From JAEDES01 sp964470055 (lineage in GTDB: Bacteria > Bacillota_I > Bacilli_A > RF39 > UBA660), in contig CAYXZZ010000031.1 in assembly GCA_964470055.1 (NCBI GenBank), positions 1-17,299 of the forward strand: a stretch of DNA of 17,299 nt, read 5' to 3'. Shown here one piece after another: positions 1 through 8,191 of the stretch (the stretch's first letter is position 1; every line of letters begins with the position of its first letter). The position numbers and the translations under genes are program-made. The notes under the pieces were generated by a model. It was given only the letters and a program-made list of their open reading frames with translations, had not been told where the DNA came from and searched no databases.

Positions 1-23
1 GTATTGCATTTTTTATTATTTAT

Positions 24-73
24 AAGGAAACGCACTTTCCTAATACATAAAAAAGAGTGATTACTCACTCTTT
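24..73 (-). terminator. Intrinsic terminator of the first pilin module
   Basis: On the minus strand a 9-bp stem (AAAGAGTGA paired with TCACTCTTT, plus-strand 52-60 and 65-73, 4-nt loop) is followed by six U residues. The stop codon of the membrane-anchored protein at 61-543 lies in the loop. A second weaker hairpin (AGGAAA/TTTCCT) lies at 24-40. This closes the minus-strand operon. Confidence 0.75.
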
Positions 74-543
74 GGAATTGATACTTCTTTGGCTTTTGAA
101 ACTGTGTAATCAAAGGCATCATAGATACTTGAACTATAGCCATATTGATATAGAGTTTTTGTTTCACCTGGTTGAAGTTCTGGTATTTCAACAGTTATTT
201 CGTTTAGTAGTTTTTTATTACTATCAAGAAAACTAAGTGAAATATGTTGATTGGCTTGAACTTCTTCAGAAATATTATCAATTATAAATATTATGGCGTA
301 TGCTGATCCTTGTTCTGCTACTCTTAAGGCTTTTAGACGATAATTTTCATAGATATGTTGAGCCGATAAGGTTTCTTCAACATTGGACATATCGCCATCT
401 ACTAAAGATTTCTTTGCAGTTTTAGCTGGTTCTTCTTCAATTATTTGAACTTGTTCTTCGCTTAGAAGGACTACTGCTATACCGGAGATAACTAGAAAGC
501 AGACAACGAATGTAATTAGTAATATTATATTTTTCTTTTTCAT
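61..543 (-). CDS. Small membrane-anchored exported protein, partner of prepilin
   Basis: The 160-residue protein starts with a short Lys-rich tail and one hydrophobic segment (about residues 5-28). The rest is hydrophilic and probably extracellular, with a beta-rich region about residues 75-150. I do not recognise a named family; the C-terminal half looks like an Ig-like fold (alternating hydrophobic strands, a PELQPGETK turn), which is inference. The start is set by a perfect AGGAGGT site six bases upstream. That site overlaps the TAG stop of the upstream prepilin gene (10 nt away), so the two are almost certainly co-translated. An equivalent anchored protein follows the second prepilin at 5087-7390, so the pairing recurs, but the two partners share no obvious sequence similarity beyond the anchor. 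Confidence 0.8.
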   Translation of the reverse strand: MKKKNIILLITFVVCFLVISGIAVVLLSEEQVQIIEEEPAKTAKKSLVDGDMSNVEETLSAQHIYENYRLKALRVAEQGSAYAIIFIIDNISEEVQANQHISLSFLDSNKKLLNEITVEIPELQPGETKTLYQYGYSSSIYDAFDYTVSKAKEVSIPKSE

Positions 544-553
544 AGATTACCTC

Positions 554-2554
554 CTAATAATTGTTTGGACACCAAATGAATCCTGGAACATAGTCACAAC
601 CTGAAACTGTACATTTTGCTTTAGCAACTTGGGTAACGTATGGGGTTACAGTATGAACTCCATTTCCGTTTCCGTTAGAATCTTTTGAGTGTGTACAGTT
701 TGACCATTTACTATATGAAAGAGTTGTCCAAATATAATTTCCACTTGGGTTATTGAAACTACTTCCATAGTAATGAGTATGGGCACAAGTTCCACCATTA
801 CAACTGGTACTATCTTGGTAACTTGCTACTCCACAATAGCTATCATCATATGATGAGTATAAGTAAACATCACGATATTTTGTTCCGGTGCCACATGATG
901 CACTACAAGAACCCCAAGAGCCATAATCACCTTCATATGTTGAAGAACAACAACTTTGGGTTTCGCAGCTGGTTCCTTTATTTTGATACTCAGTCTCTGT
1001 TCCAGTACAAGTAACAGAACTATCATATGTCGATCTTAACTTACAGCTTCTATATTGATACTTTGTACCTCCTCCACATGAGGCTGTACAACTTGACCAT
1101 TTCCATGAACCACAACTATAGTGTTCTGTTGAAGAACAACATGATACAGTATTACATTTCTGAGATAAAGTAGGTTTTAAGTCACAGGTGTTATATTTAT
1201 ATTGCATACCACCATCGCACTTTTTAGTACATGTTGACCAAGTAGCGTCATATTTGTCTTTACCATCACTTGTTGAACCTAAATAGTGAACAGAAGAAAT
1301 GTTTCCTACTTTGTCAACAGCAACAGAATAAGCATAATATGTCGTACCACAAGAACGAGTAAAAGATTTTGATGTTGATGTGAAACTTGATTTGGATGGG
1401 GTTATTCCGGTGGTATTTATAATATATCTTATTTCTTGAAAGCCAGAACCATTATTGACATCGCTAGTTGAAGTTGATGAAGTTTTGATACTTCCGGTTA
1501 CACTTGAACCGCTTACAGTACCAATTGAACCATCTGTTGGAGCATTAGGGGCTTCTTTATCAACGTAGACATTATAAGTACAAGTTCTGGTATTTCCAAC
1601 ATTGTCACTTATAATTAAGGAATCAGAAATTGTTGTGCCACTAGTATAACTCTTTTTATATGTTGATTTAGCACAACCACTATGGCTATCGCTACAGTTA
1701 ACAGAAATTGTTCTATCACTAGCGGTCCATGTAGTTGAACCAGTGTTACTAGCACACTCTGGTTTAGTATTATCTAGTTTAAAAGCAGCAGATGTTGATG
1801 AAGAAAGTTGATAGTTACCATTTGAGTCTCTAACATCGATAGGAACAACTTTTAAATAATATTGTCCTGAGACATTCTGTGGTACTTGAACTTCTAATTC
1901 TAAAGGGGCACTATCGGTACCTTCATATCTTTTATTTTGAAAATCATAAGTTACATAAGTGCCAACGTCACTACCATTTACTTGCCAAACATATTTAATT
2001 TTGGTATTTTCTAACATTCCATATGAGTCATATATTTTAATAGTTGTAGTTAAATTTTTTCCTGTTGTCCAGTTATGACCATTCGGAGAGAATGTGATAG
2101 TTGGCCCGCCAACATCTGGACCTGATCCATCACAGCCATTTTTATTTAGACGTTCATCATAAACGACATTACCATTTTTATCAGTACAATAAATCGATAC
2201 TTCATAAGTATAATGATCATTAGATTTTCTTACTCTGACATAAGTATCATCATAGGCACAAGTTGCACCATCAACTTTTATTTCTTTTAGAAGACTTTTT
2301 ACTTTCATATCTGTATATGGAATATCAACACAACCACTAGTGTTATTTCCAAACAAATCTTCAGTATAAGCATCTACATACAACTTACCACTTGTCAGCA
2401 TGGTTTCAGCATATTTTTTATACTTAGTTGTTTTATTTTGGTTTTGAATATTACTTATTTGGGGCATGGCAATTATTATAATTATTCCTAAAATGGAAAT
2501 AGCCACTAGAAGTTCTACTAAGGTGAAGCCCTTTTTATTTTTTTTGAGTTTCAT
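554..2554 (-). CDS. Large prepilin-like surface protein with Ig-like and thrombospondin-1-like repeats
   Basis: This 666-residue protein begins with a class III (type IV prepilin) signal: a Lys-rich leader, then G9/F10-T-L-V-E14 and a hydrophobic helix to about residue 33, as cleaved and N-methylated by prepilin peptidase. Residues 35-150 form a pilin head. Two Ig-like stretches follow (about 150-265 and 265-340), then a Cys-rich C-terminal third with three thrombospondin type-1-like units about residues 435-590 (motifs WSTCTKKCDGG, WSSCTASCGGG, WGSCSASCGTG). Typical pilins are 100-250 residues, so this is a minor tip pilin or adhesin displayed on a pilus or cell surface rather than a major subunit (inference). 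The head is clearly paralogous to that of the gene at 5087-7390. A plausible ribosome site (AGGAAGTG) precedes the ATG. The downstream partner gene begins 10 nt after the stop. Confidence 0.85.
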   Translation of the reverse strand: MKLKKNKKGFTLVELLVAISILGIIIIIAMPQISNIQNQNKTTKYKKYAETMLTSGKLYVDAYTEDLFGNNTSGCVDIPYTDMKVKSLLKEIKVDGATCAYDDTYVRVRKSNDHYTYEVSIYCTDKNGNVVYDERLNKNGCDGSGPDVGGPTITFSPNGHNWTTGKNLTTTIKIYDSYGMLENTKIKYVWQVNGSDVGTYVTYDFQNKRYEGTDSAPLELEVQVPQNVSGQYYLKVVPIDVRDSNGNYQLSSSTSAAFKLDNTKPECASNTGSTTWTASDRTISVNCSDSHSGCAKSTYKKSYTSGTTISDSLIISDNVGNTRTCTYNVYVDKEAPNAPTDGSIGTVSGSSVTGSIKTSSTSTSDVNNGSGFQEIRYIINTTGITPSKSSFTSTSKSFTRSCGTTYYAYSVAVDKVGNISSVHYLGSTSDGKDKYDATWSTCTKKCDGGMQYKYNTCDLKPTLSQKCNTVSCCSSTEHYSCGSWKWSSCTASCGGGTKYQYRSCKLRSTYDSSVTCTGTETEYQNKGTSCETQSCCSSTYEGDYGSWGSCSASCGTGTKYRDVYLYSSYDDSYCGVASYQDSTSCNGGTCAHTHYYGSSFNNPSGNYIWTTLSYSKWSNCTHSKDSNGNGNGVHTVTPYVTQVAKAKCTVSGCDYVPGFIWCPNNY

Positions 2555-2587
2555 ATCACACTTCCTATTCTATATACTACTGTTTAC

Positions 2588-2616
2588 AGTTTATCATTTT
2601 TATTTTTTATTGTCTA
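2588..2616 (-). promoter_or_regulatory. Candidate sigma-A promoter of the first prepilin module
   Basis: On the minus strand TAGACA (2616-2611) and TAAACT (2593-2588) are separated by exactly 17 bp, with about 34 nt from the -10 box to the prepilin start. Each box matches the consensus at four or five of six positions. Position and spacing are good, the boxes are only fair. Confidence 0.4.
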
Positions 2617-2859
2617 GAACTTCTAATTAAAAGAAGCCGTTTTACTTACTTCTTTTGGGGCACTCTCATATCATGTACTCTTATAATTAAAATATATTAA
2701 AACTCTTATAAATCAACGAATATAATTTAAAAATGTTTAAATGAACAATTTTGTGCTGATACAGTTGAACTCTTTTTAAACTTTCTTTTAATAGATATAG
2801 AAACTTTAACCTCATCATCATATTTTAACATTTCATATAATTTTTCAACTGTTTTCTAT

Positions 2860-3081
2860 TTATCCAATCAACTCTAAATATTGATCTAATATTCTTACTT
2901 CTTCTTCAACTACTAATTTAACAAACTCAGTATAATCATAAAACACCATTGCTTTATCTAATACTTCATAATATTTAACTCTTATATCTTTTCTTATTAT
3001 TACAGGTAAATATCAACTTTTAATTACTTCAAAATTCATAAGCAATCGCGCTTCTCTTCCATTACCATCTGAGGATGATAC
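2860..3081 (-). pseudogene. Fic-family C-terminal remnant
   Basis: Read on the minus strand, this frame gives a 73-codon stretch containing SSDGNGREARLLMNFE, then YLPVIIRK and YYEVLDKA. These match the end of the Fic AMP-transferase signature (HxFxDGNGR) and the following helix of Fic proteins. The catalytic His-Pro-Phe part is missing, because the homology breaks just before it. An in-frame TGA interrupts it at 3013-3015. The fragment follows the RhuM-like remnant and has no start of its own, so it cannot be functional. Together with the N-terminal-like fragment at about 3781-4016 it may be what is left of one Fic gene split by the RhuM-like sequence (inference). Confidence 0.55.
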
Positions 3082-3108
3082 CTAAGAACAGAATTTTTCT
3101 ATATATTT

Positions 3109-3780
3109 TTAATCGTTGAAATCCTCATTTTTCATTTCAATCATAAATTTATCAAAATCAGATTTAAATAGTTTATCTTGGATAATTCTATATTTTTCAA
3201 ATTCAGACAATGTAAAACTTTCAGCTACTTTATGAGATACTTTACTAGGATTATCTAATACTTCTCTTTCATTAAATTGCAATAATACATCTAATTTTCC
3301 TTTCCAATCTTCCATAGACATAGGAATATGTCTTTCTGCTTGGTCTTCTGCATAATCTAAATACATTGTAACAATTCTTTCTAATGCTTTAAGTTCATCT
3401 TTTGTTAAATAGTTTTTAGCAACAATGACATCAGATGCAATTATTTTATCATTAGGATAATTTTTTCAATTAGTTAATCCCATATTTGTTTTTTATGATT
3501 TGCTCAATTTACAATAATTTCTGGAGCAGTATTTCCATGAACGGCAAAGTGCATTTTATTTTGTACTGTTTTAAAAAATTCCTTTGTTATAGGAGATGCT
3601 ACGTTGTAATCCAAACTTGTTGAATATATATCAGTAATTTTTTGATAAAAGTTTCTTTCACTAATTCTAATTTCTCTTATTTCTTGTAATAGTTCATCAA
3701 AATAATTTTCATTTAAAAACGTTCCGTTTTTACGTCTTTCTTTGTCTAATGCATAACCTTTAACAGAAAATTGTTTTAAT
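3109..3780 (-). pseudogene. RhuM-family protein remnant
   Basis: Three-frame reading of the minus strand gives a nearly continuous RhuM-like sequence. Recognisable blocks in order are FSVKGYALDKERRKNGT, ERNFYQKITDIYSTSLDY, ITKEFFKTVQNKMHFAVHG, AKNYLTKDELKALERIV and YLDYAEDQAERHIPMSM. RhuM proteins are around 300-350 residues with unknown biochemical function, often in accessory regions. Here the N-terminal third is replaced by other sequence, a single base is missing in an A6 tract (plus-strand 3489-3494) causing a frameshift, and TGA codons interrupt it at 3504-3506 and 3466-3468. The last 85 codons (3109-3366) are intact. I call it a pseudogene. Confidence 0.65.
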
Positions 3781-4016
3781 ATATTTGATTCTTCTAATGA
3801 TTTTAAAGTTGCTTGTGGTAATGGTCTTTTGCTTTTTAATATGGCTAATTTCTCATCCGCCTCTTTAAAATATTTTTCTGGTAAATCTATAATATATTGG
3901 ACCTCATCCTTAAATCTTTTATCTACCGGTTTAGTAACATCTTCCGGAATATTGTGTCAATGACATTGTACCATTAACAAAACATTTGTAATCGTCCACA
4001 ATATATTTAAATTGTT
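3781..4016 (-). pseudogene. Possible Fic-family N-terminal fragment fused to RhuM remnant
   Basis: The frame upstream of the RhuM remnant reads HNIPEDVTKPVDKRFK, then IIDLPEKYFKEADEKLA and SKRPLPQATLKSLEES. The RPLP...LKSL pattern resembles the N-terminal region of Fic proteins just before the NAIEGNT block, which is absent. It runs straight into RhuM-type sequence at about 3780, so the join is a deletion or recombination scar. A TGA lies in frame at 3957-3959. The family assignment is tentative. Confidence 0.35.
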
Positions 4017-4236
4017 TTAAACTTTATCAATCGTCTTTTGTTATTATTTTCAATATTTGTATTTTTTATTTCAGGACATACATGATTACAATTTTCTTTA
4101 TTTTCACAATAGTCACATTTTATATCATTAATTATACTTTTGTATTGAGTTATAAATTTATCCTTTTCTTTTTTTTAGCTGTTAATTTTCCAGAATCATC
4201 TAAATTTATATATATTTCTTGTACTTTTTTTTTCAT
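4007..4236 (-). pseudogene. Frameshifted small Cys-rich ORF
   Basis: An ATG at 4236 follows a good AGAGGT site and starts MKKKVQEIYINLDDSGKL, but the frame closes after about 28 codons. If one A is added to the A8 tract at plus-strand 4169-4176, it continues to a TAA at 4007-4009 as a protein of about 75 residues with a possible zinc-binding cluster (CDYCENKENCNHVC). I do not recognise the family. The homopolymer slip means it is either broken or hit by a sequence error. Confidence 0.4.
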
Positions 4237-4319
4237 ATTACCTCTCTTAAGATTTTGCTTTTTATTATATACTAAAAATTGATAATAGGCATTATTGCAT
4301 TTACTTTTAGAAAAAAATA

Positions 4320-4346
4320 AAAAAAAGAGAAAAGTATCCTCTTTTA
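4320..4346 (-). terminator. Probable terminator of the second pilin module
   Basis: Minus-strand AAAAGAG pairs with CTCTTTT around a 9-nt loop and runs into a U-rich tail, just after the stop of the gene at 4361. The stem is AT-rich and weak, but its position and tail fit. Confidence 0.5.
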
Positions 4347-4360
4347 ACAGGGTTTGTTCT

Positions 4361-5068
4361 TTAGCCGATGTTCGCAGAAAAGTAACTATTCATTTCTGGG
4401 ATAAAATATGATACATAAAGTTTCTTGTCTGTTCCATAGTAAATGACAAGATCTTCATAGGTGTCGTTTGTTTCAATAGTTAGATTTTCTAATTGACTAA
4501 GAGTGGCATTGGTTGCCATAATAGCATTTTTAATATCTTCATCACTAATATTTAGTTTAGTCATTACTTCTTTAGTGGTTAACATTTTGTCTTCTTTTAT
4601 ATCATAAAGATAAGCAGTTACTTGAAATGGTTCTGTTTCGTTAGTACAAAGATTTATTTTGGTACGTTGAATGGATATAGATATTATTTCATCAGTAGTA
4701 TAAGAATCATAGGTATTATAAATTCGAAGACTATGGTTATTAAAAGTATTAAGACAAGTTTGATTATCGACAGTTGAGGTTATTACTTGGTTATAATAGG
4801 CTTCTGTTTCTTTATTTAGTTTAGTAATTGCATCTTGTAGTATTTTAGAATCATAATTATATGATATTTTTAAGTAAGAATCTTCGGATTTTGCTTCACA
4901 ATCTTCTGCATAACAGGTTGTTGTCTTGTAAAGCGTTGTGAGCGAATAATCAGATGGTGTTGGAAGAGTTTTTTCTTCTGTTGTTGGTTCATTAAGTAGA
5001 AATAGACCGGCTACTGTTAAAGCAATGGCTATAATTATTAAAATGATTAGATATACTTTCTTTTTCAT
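4361..5068 (-). CDS. Membrane-anchored exported protein, partner of second prepilin
   Basis: The protein has 235 residues from the ATG at 5068. I chose this start over an upstream in-frame GTG at 5080 because the AAGGAAGT site would touch the GTG but is well spaced from the ATG. It has one hydrophobic anchor (about residues 4-25, preceded by KKK) and then a hydrophilic, Thr/Asn/Tyr-rich extracellular part. Four Cys residues in the first half (two in TCYAEDC) could form disulphides. The second half, with LTTKEVMTKLNISDED and ending in SYFIPEMNSYFSANIG, has the layout of the DUF3298/RsiV-like fold (inference, not a firm call). The gene starts about 20 nt after the stop of the large prepilin at 5087 and is in the same transcript. 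Confidence 0.8.
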   Translation of the reverse strand: MKKKVYLIILIIIAIALTVAGLFLLNEPTTEEKTLPTPSDYSLTTLYKTTTCYAEDCEAKSEDSYLKISYNYDSKILQDAITKLNKETEAYYNQVITSTVDNQTCLNTFNNHSLRIYNTYDSYTTDEIISISIQRTKINLCTNETEPFQVTAYLYDIKEDKMLTTKEVMTKLNISDEDIKNAIMATNATLSQLENLTIETNDTYEDLVIYYGTDKKLYVSYFIPEMNSYFSANIG

Positions 5069-5086
5069 AAGATATGTCACTTCCTT

Positions 5087-7390
5087 TTATTTTGGATCTG
5101 GGCAGTCTTTTTCTTCACAAGTTTCTCCCCATTCTTTAACACAGTTAGTGTAGATATAACCAAAGTTTTCAGTATGATCATACCATGGATTATTAAATTT
5201 ACCACCATCTGGAACATATATGTAGTATAGTTTGCCTACTGTTTTGATTATGTATATTTCTTGAGTATTAGAAATTACTCCTTCATAAGCATTTGATGTA
5301 GTAGAAGATGAATAAACGGTTGTATTTCCAGTACGGCAAGAGTGATATTTCTTACAAGCAGTCGGATGATCAACACTACAACATTCTGTTCCAAGTGAGT
5401 CTGTTAGTTTATTCTTGTCAATTGTACTGGTTTTGGCAGTTCCATCTACTTGACTATATTCACAGGTAGTTGAATTACATTTTGTTATGTAGTAGGCTTT
5501 GCAGTCGGCGTACTTGATTTTATTAACGTCAGTATAACATGGTGTTGTACTACATTGTGTATTTTGAGATGCATATTCTGTAAGATTTGTTTCACAGACA
5601 TGTGTTTCATCATAAGTAGAAACTTTTTCATAATTACGGTATTGATACTGAGTACCGCCATCACATGTTTTTGTACAAGTTGACCAAGCCCAGTCACTTA
5701 AATAAACGTTTTTAGTTGAACTACATATGTCAACGATATGAATTCTAGTTGTTAATGCATCGGAACAGTTCCCTACTTTATCACAAGCGCTTATATAGAC
5801 ATCTTCATTTCTTAATTTAGAAAAAGATGTTGTGGTGAAGGTATCTAAGGCTGAATCCTTATAGTCAGTCCAGTCTTTAGAATCAGCATATTTGTAACGC
5901 CATTTAGCAATTCCCGATTCTTTATCTTCTCCAGTTAAAGTTAATGAAAAACTTGAAATAGTGGCTTCTCCATTTGTGGGGTTATCAATTTCTGTGATAG
6001 TTGGAGGCGTTTTATCAACTTTAATTGTTTTGGTTGTAACATCGGAAATATTTCCTGCTTCATCAACAGCACGAACATATCGATAATAAGTACCAGTTGC
6101 AGAAAGATAGTAAGTTGTACTAGTAGCACTATATGACCAATCAACCCAAGTGGAATTATCTGTTGATATTTGATATTTCGCAATTCCACTAGCAGTATCA
6201 GTTGATGAAGGAAATGCTTTTGTATTATCAGTAGAGCCTGATACATAGACATCGAAATTATGCCATGTATTATTAGATACTTCGGTCCAGTCGCTTTTTA
6301 CTAAGGCAACTGTTGGGGCGGTTGGTTTTCCTTTATCAATTCTAATTTTTGTTTTAGCACTTTCTGAACAATTACCAACTAAATCACAGACACTTATATA
6401 TATGTAGCGATCTTGTTCATCGGTGAAAGTTGGAGTTGTGAAAGTATCTGTTTTGGAGTCACTATATTTTTCCCAAGATTCTTTATCATATTTATATCTC
6501 CAATAATTGATTCCAGAATCTGTATCAGTTGAAGAAACAGTTAAGGCGAAATCGGTATTAGTCCACTCTTCATTTGAGGGATTTATAATGGTTGGAGTAT
6601 CTGGAGCAGTATTATCTAATTTAAATTCTTTTGAACGGACAATTGATGTTTGATAGTTACCATTAGCATCTCTTACGTCAGCTGGTCGAACTATTAAATA
6701 ATAAATTCCAGTTGCATTTTGCGGAAGTTCAACTTCATATTTTAATGGTGAAGAAGTAGTTCCTTCATACCGTTTATTTTTAAATGAATATGTCTTAAAA
6801 TCGGTTGGAGAATCTGGGGTTGTAGTCCAAGTATATTCAATTTTAGTATTTTCTAACATACCATAGTCATCACTGATTGAGATAGTTACTTTTTCATCTT
6901 TTCCTGTTGTCCAGTCATGACTATTAGGAGATATTTTTATTGTTGGACCAAGTTCATCTATACTAGTTCCATCACATGATATCTTGGTTAAAACCTGATT
7001 ATAGACTTCATTACCATTTTTATCAGTACAATAAATTGATGTTTCATAAGTATAGTGATCATTAGATTTTCTTACTCTAATAAAAGTATCATCAGAGGAA
7101 CAAGTGGCTCCATCAACTTTTATATCTTTGACAAGGCTTTTATCTTTTAATTCTTTATATGTTATGTCATAACAACCACTTGTATTATTACCAAACATAT
7201 CTTCTGTATAAGAATCAACATATAGTTTGCCACTTGATAACATTGTCTCGGCATATTTTTCATACTTAGTTGTTTTGTTTTTTGTTTGAATATTACTTAT
7301 TTGTGGTAAGGCAAAAACCATAATTATTCCTAATATTGAGATGGCTACTAATAATTCAACTAGTGTAAAGCCTTGATTTTTTTTCTTCAT
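5087..7390 (-). CDS. Large prepilin-like surface protein with Ig-like repeats and a thrombospondin-like unit
   Basis: This 767-residue protein has a class III signal (MKKKNQG, F8-T-L-V-E12) and a hydrophobic helix to about residue 31. The pilin head (to about 150) is strongly similar to the one at 554-2554. Ig-like beta-sandwich repeats of about 95 residues then follow between about 150 and 545, each with a DxxGN turn near its end (VCDLVGNC, AVDEAGNIS, ACDKVGNC). After them come one thrombospondin-1-like unit (WSTCTKTCDGG, about residue 560) and a distinct Cys-rich tail of about 150 residues. Compared with its paralogue, the number of Ig-like and Cys-rich units has changed while the head has been kept, so the pair arose by duplication and domain shuffling. 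It is likely a pilus-tip or surface adhesin. A ribosome site (AGGATAGTG) precedes the ATG. Confidence 0.85.
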   Translation of the reverse strand: MKKKNQGFTLVELLVAISILGIIMVFALPQISNIQTKNKTTKYEKYAETMLSSGKLYVDSYTEDMFGNNTSGCYDITYKELKDKSLVKDIKVDGATCSSDDTFIRVRKSNDHYTYETSIYCTDKNGNEVYNQVLTKISCDGTSIDELGPTIKISPNSHDWTTGKDEKVTISISDDYGMLENTKIEYTWTTTPDSPTDFKTYSFKNKRYEGTTSSPLKYEVELPQNATGIYYLIVRPADVRDANGNYQTSIVRSKEFKLDNTAPDTPTIINPSNEEWTNTDFALTVSSTDTDSGINYWRYKYDKESWEKYSDSKTDTFTTPTFTDEQDRYIYISVCDLVGNCSESAKTKIRIDKGKPTAPTVALVKSDWTEVSNNTWHNFDVYVSGSTDNTKAFPSSTDTASGIAKYQISTDNSTWVDWSYSATSTTYYLSATGTYYRYVRAVDEAGNISDVTTKTIKVDKTPPTITEIDNPTNGEATISSFSLTLTGEDKESGIAKWRYKYADSKDWTDYKDSALDTFTTTSFSKLRNEDVYISACDKVGNCSDALTTRIHIVDICSSTKNVYLSDWAWSTCTKTCDGGTQYQYRNYEKVSTYDETHVCETNLTEYASQNTQCSTTPCYTDVNKIKYADCKAYYITKCNSTTCEYSQVDGTAKTSTIDKNKLTDSLGTECCSVDHPTACKKYHSCRTGNTTVYSSSTTSNAYEGVISNTQEIYIIKTVGKLYYIYVPDGGKFNNPWYDHTENFGYIYTNCVKEWGETCEEKDCPDPK

Positions 7391-7425
7391 ATATACATCA
7401 CTATCCTACTGTTTAAGTTTAGCAT

Positions 7426-7431
7426 ATTATA
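7426..7431 (-). promoter_or_regulatory. Candidate -10 box of the second prepilin module
   Basis: A perfect TATAAT on the minus strand lies 35 bp upstream of the prepilin ATG. I see no convincing -35 box 16-18 bp further up. It lies just after the rpmF terminator, which is where a new promoter is expected. Confidence 0.4.
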
Positions 7432-7449
7432 AAGATATTGTCGAGATAA

Positions 7450-7493
7450 GGAAAAAAGAAAAAGAAGCAGATAATTATTACTCAGCTTCTTTT
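7450..7493 (-). terminator. Terminator after rpmF
   Basis: On the minus strand AAAAGAAGC (plus 7485-7493) pairs with GCTTCTTTT (plus 7460-7468). The loop region contains further partial pairing and a U-rich tail follows. It overlaps the last codons and stop of rpmF. Confidence 0.65.
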
Positions 7494-7687
7494 ACTTCTA
7501 CTACTTTATTTCCTTTATAGTTTCCGCATTTAGCACAAACTCTATGTGGTTTAATCATTTCACCACAACTTGGACATTTTGTCATACCAGGAACTTCCAT
7601 AGCATTGTGACTTCTTCTCATTCTCTTTCTTGTCTTTGAAACTTTACGGAAAGGAACAGCGAACATTTGAATGTCTAATTTCATCAT
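7478..7687 (-). CDS. rpmF: 50S ribosomal protein L32
   Basis: Small protein of the large ribosomal subunit. The core motif AVPFRKVSKTRKRMRRSH and the zinc ribbon CPSC...CAKC (four Cys) identify the zinc-binding form of L32. The gene carries a short N-terminal extension (MMKLDIQMF) before the usual AVPFRK start, which is common in low-GC lineages. Two adjacent ATG codons follow a GAGGAGT site; either could be used. It directly follows the yceD gene (4 nt), the classical bacterial yceD-rpmF pair. Confidence 0.95.
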   Translation of the reverse strand: MMKLDIQMFAVPFRKVSKTRKRMRRSHNAMEVPGMTKCPSCGEMIKPHRVCAKCGNYKGNKVVEVKEAE

Positions 7688-7691
7688 ATTA

Positions 7692-8177
7692 TCACTCCTC
7701 TTTAAAATCTTTTAATAAATCACTAAATGGATTGTTAGAAGTAGTTAACTCATCTTCTCTAATCAGTTTCCATCCATCCCCATGAAATTTACTGAGATCT
7801 TCGACCTTAGTAAACTGTAAGGGGATCTCTAGTACAATATTTTCCCACAAAAACTGAAATATATCAAGTGTATTTTCATTTTTTTTGCAATTTTCTTCAA
7901 GAATATCATCGTATTCTGTAGAAAAAGGATACTCAATTGGTTCTAAAGAAATAGAATCTTTAATTGTCATAGTTCCACTTATTTGACAGTTGATATATTC
8001 AGTTAGATAATCAAGATCATCTTCTGATGCTCCACGATATATCCTCCCTTGAACATTAATGTCATTTAGGGCTAAGACATCAGTATTTTTGTAATATTCT
8101 TCTGGAACTGTATAAGTATTAGTTATATCTATTTCATTAACAGTTCCACTTTGAAGAAGACTTAAATCAATTGTCAT
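7692..8177 (-). CDS. yceD: YceD/DUF177 family protein, 23S rRNA accumulation
   Basis: 161 residues, typical for the family. YceD proteins are linked to accumulation of 23S rRNA in bacteria and almost always sit directly upstream of rpmF, as here. Family features seen are the middle part with CQISGTMTIKDSISLEPIEY (a divergent form of the C-x-R-C-x-x-P region), the acidic stretch after it, and the tail NNPFSDLLKDFKEE. The usual second Cys of the CxRC motif is missing. The start is supported by an AGAGGTG site. It lies 14 nt after the membrane-anchored protein, so it is probably in the same operon. Confidence 0.85.
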   Translation of the reverse strand: MTIDLSLLQSGTVNEIDITNTYTVPEEYYKNTDVLALNDINVQGRIYRGASEDDLDYLTEYINCQISGTMTIKDSISLEPIEYPFSTEYDDILEENCKKNENTLDIFQFLWENIVLEIPLQFTKVEDLSKFHGDGWKLIREDELTTSNNPFSDLLKDFKEE

Positions 8178-8191
8178 ATGACACCTCTTTT

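Noticed and set aside
823..1026. Short frames on both strands inside the first prepilin gene
   Set aside because: Out-of-frame shadows of the prepilin coding sequence.
4082..4282. Plus-strand 66-codon hydrophobic frame
   Set aside because: Complement of an A-rich minus-strand ORF; runs of Phe and Ile reflect poly-T, and there is no ribosome site.
5485..6252. Alternative minus-strand frames inside the second prepilin gene
   Set aside because: Shifted-frame shadows, composition driven by the repeated Thr/Asp/Ser codons.
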